Origin: Dehalococcoidales bacterium
Lineage (GTDB): Bacteria > Chloroflexota > Dehalococcoidia > Dehalococcoidales > UBA3254
DNA: 5,637 nucleotides
Assembly (NCBI GenBank): GCA_028718465.1
Contig: JAQULX010000213.1
Location: forward strand, 1 to 5,637
Direction: 5' to 3'
How positions within the stretch are numbered: the first letter of the stretch is position 1; every line of letters begins with the position of its first letter. The notes beneath the pieces are model-generated. The model was not told the origin of the DNA. It was given only the letters and a program-made list of their open reading frames with translations, and did no database searches. The translations under genes and the position numbers were made by a program. Positions 1 through 4,990 of this stretch are shown in pieces.

Positions 1-8
1 AAGCCCAT

Positions 9-869
9 TTAAAAATATTCTTTCAGCCACATCTTATGCTTTTCCATGTCGGAGGATATCAGCACATGTTTGCGCATTTCCTCCGGCGAGATAAAAACGG
101 CCGCCGCATCCAGATGCTCCGGTAGTCGTAACTCGGTGAGAACAGCGCTGGGAAAAATCACCGTTCGCCATTGTTCCCATGCGCCCTGAAGAGCGTCTTC
201 TTCCGTGCGGTCATAAGACAGTTGCACTTTGAGATACATTGGCTTGTCTTTCCCCCCTCCCCGCCGGAAAGCTTCTATCACCTTTTTCATCTTCTCCGCC
301 GGCCGGGAGATGGTTATCAGGCCGTCAGCCCACCGTCCAACCCATTCTGCGGTGGCGGGGGTAATGGCAGCGCCCATAATCAGGGGAGCCTTATCCGGCC
401 GAGTATAAAGACGCGCCGACTCTGTGCAAGTAGACCCGTGTTGGGTCACTGTCTCACCTGCCAGCAGGCTTCTTATTATGCCTGCGGACTCAATCAATCG
501 CCTGTTGCGCTCAGCTTTAGCAGGCCATCTTTCCCCGGTAATACCTTCATTGATATTCTGTCCGCTGCCCAGGGCGATCCACAGACGCTCCGGAAACATT
601 TGAGAAAGCGTAGCCACCGCCTGGGCCAGAATAGCCGGGTGATATCTTTGCCCTGGAGCGCTGACTGTACCGAAAGATAGCGAAGTAGCCTGAAGGGCAG
701 CGCCCAGCCAGGACCAGGTATATCCGCTCTGGCCTTGATGAACGCTAAACGGAGAAAAGTGGTCCGAGCACATGCCGGCCCTGAACCCTTCAGCTTCGGC
801 CTGTTGTGCCAACTTCAGCAGGTAGCCGGGTTTAAACTGTTCATGAGAGGCGTGATATCCGACCAGCAC
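9..869 (-). CDS. Luciferase-like flavin-dependent oxidoreductase, probably truncated at the C-terminus
   Basis: The 286-residue product resembles the bacterial-luciferase-like (LLM) TIM-barrel oxidoreductases, specifically the 'probable non-F420 flavinoid oxidoreductase' group. Features that fit are the N-terminal VGYHASHEQF (residues 3-12), SDHFSPF (35-41), the SGYTWSWLGAALQAT stretch (48-62), APGQRYHPA (71-79), LGSGQNINE (100-108) and a WADGLITI strand in the second half. The substrate is unknown; FMN use is inferred from the family. The start is GTG at 869, preceded by AAGGAG with GGAG nine bases upstream. Family members as I recall them run to about 315 residues and end with a conserved GFD-x-(V/I)-YLHNVG segment. 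Here TAA occurs immediately before it, and the next codons in frame read Met-Gly-(Leu/Phe), so the end looks lost to a nonsense change. The gene is divergent from the methyl-branch operon and probably unrelated to it. The family call is fairly secure; the functional state is uncertain. Confidence 0.85.
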   Translation of the reverse strand: MLVGYHASHEQFKPGYLLKLAQQAEAEGFRAGMCSDHFSPFSVHQGQSGYTWSWLGAALQATSLSFGTVSAPGQRYHPAILAQAVATLSQMFPERLWIALGSGQNINEGITGERWPAKAERNRRLIESAGIIRSLLAGETVTQHGSTCTESARLYTRPDKAPLIMGAAITPATAEWVGRWADGLITISRPAEKMKKVIEAFRRGGGKDKPMYLKVQLSYDRTEEDALQGAWEQWRTVIFPSAVLTELRLPEHLDAAAVFISPEEMRKHVLISSDMEKHKMWLKEYF

Positions 870-957
870 CTGGATTATCTCCTTCTCAGTTCAGCGGGTA
901 TAGCAGGACAAAAAGTTGATTTAACAAATATACCATATATAGATTGTACTGCCGGGT

Positions 958-1022
958 GCTGTCTCTTTAATCAATATAATTATTGAATTCCTGGTTATTT
1001 CTGATTAGAGGACAGCTTTTTT
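958..1022 (+). terminator. Orphan terminator-like hairpin with T6 tail
   Basis: GCTGTC (958-963) pairs with GACAGC (1011-1016). After a one-base bulge at 964, CTTTAATCA (965-973) pairs with TGATTAGAG (1002-1010), including one G-U pair. This gives a stem of about 15 pairs with a 28-base AT-rich loop, followed directly by six T residues (1017-1022). The polarity fits intrinsic termination on the plus strand, since the minus strand has no T run after the stem. No plus-strand gene lies upstream in the window, so either a small transcript ends here or the structure is a remnant, for example the paired ends of a small mobile element. The large loop is unusual for a plain terminator. Confidence 0.45.
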
Positions 1023-1186
1023 CTGCCGTATTACCGCTAAGCTATAAGAACATCCGCGATATTTCCCCAGCGAATGGCAACATCTCCAGCCTGGTATTTC
1101 CGCTTAACAACACAGGCAAATGTAAAGCGTGACAGATCGGGGGCGTATTGTGCCTTGAATCCCCTACACCTCCCGGCACTCCGTAT

Positions 1187-1247
1187 TAATAAACAATGGC
1201 GCTATTATGCCCCACTCCCCTCTACATGCGGCAAAATAATAAACAAT
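1187..1247. repeat. Direct repeat of 11 bases, 50 bases apart
   Basis: TAATAAACAAT occurs at 1187-1197 and again at 1237-1247, exactly 50 bases apart start to start. The second copy lies within the loop of the inverted repeat at 1225-1258. The flanking bases differ. The region is AT-rich, so chance is possible, but two protein-binding half-sites about five helical turns apart are an alternative. Confidence 0.4.
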
Positions 1248-1258
1248 ATTGCCGCATG
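1225..1258. repeat. Perfect 10-bp inverted repeat with 14-base spacer
   Basis: CATGCGGCAA (1225-1234) is the exact reverse complement of TTGCCGCATG (1249-1258). The 14-base spacer (1235-1248) is almost purely A/T with one C. No T run follows on either strand, so a terminator is unlikely. The arms are long enough for an operator of a dimeric regulator or for a stable hairpin. The half-site TTGCCGCA recurs at 1439-1446 in the leader of the rightward operon, which mildly favours a regulatory role. Confidence 0.5.
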
Positions 1259-1324
1259 AAACGCCACGTTTGCTCGATACGGCAAAAGGCCGTACCGCCC
1301 GTAATGGTATGGAAGTGGCCTGAA

Positions 1325-1340
1325 TCGCAATCATATGCGA
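1325..1340. promoter_or_regulatory. Small inverted repeat upstream of the -35 box
   Basis: TCGCA (1325-1329) and TGCGA (1336-1340) form a 5-bp inverted repeat with a 6-base spacer. It ends 15 bases before the -35 hexamer at 1356, a common position for an activator site. The arms are short, so this is a weak call made mainly on position. A second small inverted repeat, TACGGC/GCCGTA, lies at 1278-1294. Confidence 0.25.
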
Positions 1341-1355
1341 ATAAAACTGCGGCTA

Positions 1356-1386
1356 TTGACAAACAGGAGATGTTTTGTATTATAAT
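1356..1386 (+). promoter_or_regulatory. Sigma-A type promoter for the mvhD-metVF operon
   Basis: There is a perfect -35 hexamer TTGACA (1356-1361) and a perfect -10 hexamer TATAAT (1381-1386). The spacer is 19 bases, longer than the usual 17. Using TATTAT (1378-1383) as the -10 gives a 16-base spacer instead. Transcription would start near 1393, leaving a leader of about 78 bases before the ATG at 1471. No other such pair was seen in the intergenic region. The non-ideal spacing could make the promoter depend on an activator. Confidence 0.7.
1361..1375. promoter_or_regulatory. Candidate operator between -35 and -10
   Basis: AAACA (1361-1365) and TGTTT (1371-1375) form a perfect 5-bp inverted repeat around GGAGA. 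It sits inside the spacer of the promoter, where a bound repressor would block polymerase. It does not match the Rex operator consensus as I know it, and I cannot name a cognate regulator. Confidence 0.3.
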
Positions 1387-1395
1387 AACAATTAA

Positions 1396-1413
1396 GCGGT
1401 AAACGGCTACCGC
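1396..1413 (+). promoter_or_regulatory. Hairpin at the predicted 5' end of the operon mRNA
   Basis: GCGGTA (1396-1401) pairs with TACCGC (1408-1413) around a 6-base loop, starting within a few bases of the predicted transcription start. It could stabilise the 5' end or be a DNA operator. No T run follows, and the leader does not show motifs I recognise from the cobalamin or tetrahydrofolate riboswitches. The ribosome binding site AAGGAG (1455-1460) further down is free of this stem. Confidence 0.35.
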
Positions 1414-1470
1414 ATACCGGTTAAAATACAAAGACAATTTGCCGCAAAAAGAACAAGGAGCGTTAATATT

Positions 1471-1905
1471 ATGATTACAGAGGCCCGTCGCCGGTATCAC
1501 GTTTCAGAGCTCGGACCGCTCCTGAAACACCGTATCGCTGTCTTCCATTGCTATAATTCTCTCCGGGATACTTCTTTTTTGGATGATGCCGGTTATGAGG
1601 TTCAGAGCATCAAGCTTCCTTGCTCCAGCATGGTCCGGGAAGTGGTGCTGCTCAAAGCCTTTGAAGCCGGAGCTGATGCCGTGCTGCTGGCAGTATGTCC
1701 TGCCGGGACCTGCCGTTATTTGCAGGGAAATCTGCGGGCAGCCAGAAGAGTTGCCCGGTTAAAAAGCCTCATGGATGGAATCGGCCTGGACAGCCGCCGC
1801 CTGAACATCGTGGCCGTCCCTGAACACGGCGACTGTTTTGCGGTGAAAAATGTCGTCGACCGTATGGTGCAGGAACTGAAAGAAGACCGGGATAAAGCGC
1901 CTTGA
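1471..1905 (+). CDS. mvhD: MvhD/FlpD-like iron-sulfur electron-transfer subunit
   Basis: The 144-residue protein matches the methyl-viologen-reducing hydrogenase delta subunit family (MvhD/FrhD/FlpD). In hydrogenase–heterodisulfide reductase complexes this small [2Fe-2S] protein relays electrons to the HdrA flavoprotein. Family landmarks are AVFHC (23-27), LPC (49-51, the usual 'mCsGrvd' region), EAGADAVLL (65-73), VCPAGTCRYLQGN (75-87, the usual GCxPGDCHYxxGN) and RRVARLKSLMDGIGLDSRRL (92-111). Cysteines 27, 51, 76 and 81 could ligate the cluster, with a further one at 122. The usual second cysteine of the N-terminal CxxC is Ser30. ATG 1471 is supported by AAGGAG ten bases upstream. It is the first gene after the promoter and is followed by metV after 58 bases. 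Its place beside metVF suggests it serves methylenetetrahydrofolate reductase rather than a hydrogenase. The family is sure; the electron partner is inferred. Confidence 0.88.
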   Translation: MITEARRRYHVSELGPLLKHRIAVFHCYNSLRDTSFLDDAGYEVQSIKLPCSSMVREVVLLKAFEAGADAVLLAVCPAGTCRYLQGNLRAARRVARLKSLMDGIGLDSRRLNIVAVPEHGDCFAVKNVVDRMVQELKEDRDKAP

Positions 1906-1963
1906 TGAAGCAAGGCCCGGCGCCGTTACCGACCGGTAAATTTGTGATATCTGGAGTTGGATC

Positions 1964-2632
1964 ATGATTGTAGGTGAATTAAAACCTTTAAATGAAATCA
2001 AGGACAAAGTGAGCGAATATTCCCGGGTGCTTATCCTGGGCTGCGGTACCTGTGTCAAGACCTGCTTTGCCGGCGGAGAAGACGAGGTGGCGACCCTGGC
2101 GTCATTATTGAGGCTGGCCCGCCGGAAGGAAGGACGGGAGATCAGGATTGACGAGCTGACCGTGGAGCGGCAGTGCGAGGATGAATTTCTCAAAGAGGCG
2201 GCGGGAATGGTCGCGGACAACGAGGCCGTAATATCCCTCGCCTGCGGGGCCGGCGCCCAGATGGTGGCAGACCGCTATCCTTCGGCCGTGGTCCTGCCGG
2301 GCGTGAACACCACCTTTATCGGCGTCCTGGAAAAACCGGGACTTTTCACCGAAAAATGCCTGGGTTGCGGCAGCTGTATTGTGGATGTCTTCGGCGGTAT
2401 TTGTCCCATCAGCCGCTGCGCCAAGAAATTATTCAACGGTCCCTGCGGCGGCTCCGCCAACGGGAAATGCGAAGTGAATCCCGAAACCGAATGCGCCTGG
2501 CAGCTTATCATAGACAGGGCCAAAGCCCGGGGACGCCTGGATAAGCTGGCGGCTTATACTCCTCCTAAAGACTGGCGTTCGAGCTATTCCGGAGGATCGA
2601 GAAAACTGGTAAGAGAGGACCATATTATATGA
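1964..2632 (+). CDS. metV: MetV: iron-sulfur/zinc subunit of methylenetetrahydrofolate reductase
   Basis: The 222-residue cytosolic protein has the layout of MetV, the MTHFR C-terminal-domain family protein that partners MetF in acetogens. It is rich in cysteine. GCGTCVKTC has Cys27, Cys30 and Cys34, followed by Cys71 and Cys94. A ferredoxin-like segment holds C132xxC135xxC138, then Cys147, Cys152, the NGPCGG motif with Cys161, Cys169 and Cys177. Family knowledge assigns [4Fe-4S] clusters and a zinc site to these; individual ligands cannot be assigned here. ATG 1964 follows GGAG (1953-1956) by seven bases. The stop overlaps the metF start (ATGA at 2629-2632), implying translational coupling and equal amounts of the two subunits. 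It presumably carries electrons between an external donor, perhaps through MvhD, and the MetF flavin. Confidence 0.92.
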   Translation: MIVGELKPLNEIKDKVSEYSRVLILGCGTCVKTCFAGGEDEVATLASLLRLARRKEGREIRIDELTVERQCEDEFLKEAAGMVADNEAVISLACGAGAQMVADRYPSAVVLPGVNTTFIGVLEKPGLFTEKCLGCGSCIVDVFGGICPISRCAKKLFNGPCGGSANGKCEVNPETECAWQLIIDRAKARGRLDKLAAYTPPKDWRSSYSGGSRKLVREDHII

Positions 2633-3543
2633 ACGGCAGTAAATTACAGCAGATATTGTCCCGGGGAGAATTTGCCGTGACCGCAGAGGTAGGTCCTCCC
2701 CGCGGGGCCGATGCCGGAATCGTGCGCTCAAAAGCGAAGCAGCTGGCAGGGTATGTCGATGCCGTGAATGTCACTGATAACCAGACCGCTATCGTGCGTA
2801 TGTCCAGTCTGGCTGCCTGTGTCCATCTGATGCAGATGGGCTTTGACCCGGTCCTGCAAATGGTCACCCGCGACCGCAACCGGATCGCCCTTCAGTCGGA
2901 TATCCTGGGAGCTTATTCCCTGGGTATCCGGAATGTATTGTGCCTTTCCGGCGATCATCAGGCTTTCGGCAGCCAGCCCGGGGCCTTGAATGTTTATGAT
3001 ATCGATTCGACCCATTTGATAAACACTGTCAGGACCATGCGGGACAAAGGAACGGATATGAGCGGCTTTCAGCTTGACGGCGCCCCGCAGATGTTCATCG
3101 GGGCCGCGGAGAATCCCTTTGCCGACCCGTTCGAGTACCGCGTGATACGCCTGGCCAAAAAGATTGCTGCCGGGGTCGATTTCATCCAGACCCAGTGTGT
3201 CTATGATATGAAGCGTTTTAAAGAATGGATGCGCCAGGCCTATGAGCAGGGCCTGACTGAAAAGGTCCGCATACTGGCCGGAGTCACCCCTTTAAAGTCG
3301 CCCCGGATGGCCAGGTACATGGCCTCCAGGGTTTCCGGCATCACCATCCCGGAATCCCTGATCAAACGATTGGAAAGCGTCCCTAAAGAGCAGGCCGCCG
3401 CTGAAGGGATCAGGATTTGCCTGGAGACTATCCGGGAATTGCGGGAGATAAAAGGCCTGCACGGCGTTCATATTATGGCGATCGAGTGGGAAGAAAGGGT
3501 TCCGGAGATTGTGAAAGATTCCGGGCTGTATCCCCGGCCGTAA
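2629..3543 (+). CDS. metF: Methylenetetrahydrofolate reductase, catalytic flavoprotein
   Basis: The 304-residue TIM-barrel flavoprotein interconverts 5,10-methylene- and 5-methyltetrahydrofolate in the methyl branch of the Wood–Ljungdahl pathway. The length fits the short bacterial MetF with no regulatory domain. The motif FAVTAEVGPPRGAD (15-28) places Glu20 at the position of E. coli catalytic Glu28. The strand LCLSGDH (104-110) places Asp109 at the folate-contacting Asp120 position, and FIQTQCVYD (185-193) places Gln189 at the folate-binding Gln183 position. The active site therefore looks intact. The start overlaps the metV stop by four bases, with GAGG at 2615-2618 as the ribosome binding site, and it ends 47 bases before the next gene. 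The genetic link to metV points to the acetogen-type enzyme that receives electrons through iron-sulfur proteins rather than a stand-alone NADH-using enzyme; that is inferred. Confidence 0.95.
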   Translation: MNGSKLQQILSRGEFAVTAEVGPPRGADAGIVRSKAKQLAGYVDAVNVTDNQTAIVRMSSLAACVHLMQMGFDPVLQMVTRDRNRIALQSDILGAYSLGIRNVLCLSGDHQAFGSQPGALNVYDIDSTHLINTVRTMRDKGTDMSGFQLDGAPQMFIGAAENPFADPFEYRVIRLAKKIAAGVDFIQTQCVYDMKRFKEWMRQAYEQGLTEKVRILAGVTPLKSPRMARYMASRVSGITIPESLIKRLESVPKEQAAAEGIRICLETIRELREIKGLHGVHIMAIEWEERVPEIVKDSGLYPRP

Positions 3544-3590
3544 GGCAATACCCAAAAACGTCGCACTTTTAGTTTGCTCTGGAGCACGAA

Positions 3591-4985
3591 ATGCCGAAAA
3601 AATATCATATTCATACCGGTAAAGCCGATCCGCGGTTCCCTCCGATCGGCAAATATGCCACCATAGAGTTCCGGGAGGACTGCGCCGGAAGCTGCCGGGC
3701 GTGCGTGAAAAAGAAATGCGCCTATAACATCTTCAAGGACAATTTCACCCACTGGAGCAATATGGAATCGCCGGAGTTTCTGTATATCTGCAAAAGCTGC
3801 CTCCGGTGCGTTGAGGAATGTACCAAAGGCATCTTTTCAATGGCTGTTAACCCGGAATACCGGACTCTGGGAGATGATTACTGGACGGCTGCCGTTATCA
3901 ATTCGACCTGGGCGCAGGCGCATACCGGGGCCGTTCCGGTTTCCGGCGCCGGATACCGGGGGCCTTTTGTGGGAGAAGGCTTTGATTCAATCTGGACCGA
4001 TATGTCCGAAATCGTTCGGCCCACCCGCGATGGAATTCACGGGCGGGAGTATATTAACACGACCGTTGAGCTGTCCCGCCGTCCGGCCAGGTTAAAATTT
4101 AAGGCTGACGGCTTGCCGGAGATGACGGACGACCGTATCCTGGAAATACCGCTGCCGGTAGTGCTGAGACAGCCGGAGTTCGGCGTATTAAGCCGGGAAG
4201 TCCTCCTCTCTATGGCGGAATCCGCCGCTTCGAACGGTACCCTGATGTTGATCCGGCCGGAAAGCTATACGGCGGACTTCGATAAATATGCCGCTCACCT
4301 GGTCCCCTGTTTCTCTTCCTCGAACTGGCGGGACTACCCTGATTTGCTGCAGAAGAGCCGTATGATAGAAGTGGCCTATGAGAGCGATACCGCCAAAACA
4401 CTGGCGCATCTCCGGGAAAGCCGGCCGGACCTGTTTCTGGCTGTGGGCGTACCGCTCGACTCGGCGGCCGCCGGACGGGCTTTGGAACTGGCGCATACCG
4501 GTGTGGATACCATTCACTTCTACGGGAGCGACCGCGGCCGGGAGGTCAACTCGGAAAAGCCGCGTTATCTGAAGGATATGATACGGGAAGTCCATCTGAA
4601 TCTGGTGGATGGCCGGGTGCGGCATAAAGTGAATTTGTTGTTTTCCGGCGGAATCGCCCTGGCAGAGCATATGGCCAAGTCGCTGCTTTGCGGGGCGGAT
4701 GCCGTAGCCGTAGATATCCCGCTTCTGATAGCGCTGGAATGTCGCCTTTGCTTCCGCTGCCGGTCCGGCGGTCCCTGCCCGGTGAAACTGGAAGCCGTGG
4801 AGGTGCCCTGGGCCAGTCGGCGCATTACTAATTTGCTCGGCGCCTGGCATGGCCAGCTCCTGGAAGTCATGGGGGCCTGCGGCATCCGGGAGGCCCGGAG
4901 GATGCGGGGCGAGGTGGGCCGGTCAATGTGGTACGAAGACCTGGAAAAGGACAGCTTCGGCCTGATATTCGGTAACAGGAAGTAG
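3591..4985 (+). CDS. Ferredoxin–glutamate-synthase-like protein with degenerate FMN barrel
   Basis: The 464-residue protein resembles the Fe-S/glutamate-synthase-related family (GltB FMN domain with N-terminal ferredoxin region). Residues 31-77 carry Cys31, 35, 38, 43 and C67xxC70xxC73xxxC77, enough for two [4Fe-4S] clusters. A conserved pre-barrel motif follows (GFDSIWTDMSEIVRPTRDG, 130-148, then IHGREYI to 155). The C-terminal 300 residues follow the GltB barrel, but key signatures are eroded: FGS-type FGV at 197-199 without TGEGG after it, FLAVGV (282-287) where the strand normally has a lysine, and GSDRGRE (312-318) where GGTGA binds FMN phosphate. SGGIALAEHMAKSLLCGADAV and a CxxCxxCx5C cluster motif (384, 387, 390, 396) remain. 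Glutamate synthesis is unlikely: there is no glutaminase domain. ATG 3591 follows GGAG by six bases. It may act as an electron-transfer scaffold for the next gene's product; the function is unproven. Confidence 0.8.
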   Translation: MPKKYHIHTGKADPRFPPIGKYATIEFREDCAGSCRACVKKKCAYNIFKDNFTHWSNMESPEFLYICKSCLRCVEECTKGIFSMAVNPEYRTLGDDYWTAAVINSTWAQAHTGAVPVSGAGYRGPFVGEGFDSIWTDMSEIVRPTRDGIHGREYINTTVELSRRPARLKFKADGLPEMTDDRILEIPLPVVLRQPEFGVLSREVLLSMAESAASNGTLMLIRPESYTADFDKYAAHLVPCFSSSNWRDYPDLLQKSRMIEVAYESDTAKTLAHLRESRPDLFLAVGVPLDSAAAGRALELAHTGVDTIHFYGSDRGREVNSEKPRYLKDMIREVHLNLVDGRVRHKVNLLFSGGIALAEHMAKSLLCGADAVAVDIPLLIALECRLCFRCRSGGPCPVKLEAVEVPWASRRITNLLGAWHGQLLEVMGACGIREARRMRGEVGRSMWYEDLEKDSFGLIFGNRK

Positions 4986-4990
4986 ATCAA

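Larger units (their letters stand above)
870..1470. other. Divergent intergenic region, 601 bases
   Basis: This region separates the leftward oxidoreductase gene from the rightward operon. It is visibly more AT-rich than the genes at both ends. I see no convincing protein-coding gene in it: the short open frames lack ribosome binding sites and recognisable motifs. It holds an orphan terminator-like hairpin (958-1022), a repeated 11-mer (1187-1197 and 1237-1247), a 10-bp inverted repeat (1225-1258), smaller inverted repeats (1278-1294, 1325-1340), and the rightward promoter with its leader (1356-1470). No clear promoter for the leftward gene was found. AT-rich sequence around 915-945 could serve, but no matched -35/-10 pair with normal spacing is evident. 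Confidence 0.75.

Noticed and set aside
171..680. Plus-strand open frame of 169 codons
   Set aside because: It lies wholly antisense to the well-supported oxidoreductase gene, has no clear ribosome binding site and no recognisable domain.
1225..1258. CRISPR or rho-independent terminator reading of the 10-bp inverted repeat
   Set aside because: There is only one copy with no regularly spaced repeats, and no T run follows the arms on either strand.
1196..1402. Small overlapping open frames on both strands around 1074-1500
   Set aside because: They run across the inverted repeats and the promoter, show no family motifs and lack good ribosome binding sites, so they are chance frames in the spacer.
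1387..1470. Riboswitch in the mvhD leader (cobalamin or tetrahydrofolate type considered)
   Set aside because: The leader is only about 78 bases, and I do not see the conserved cores I know for these classes. Only one short hairpin is evident.
4188..4850. Minus-strand open frame of 220 codons
   Set aside because: It is antisense to the first GltB-like gene and shows no domain of its own.
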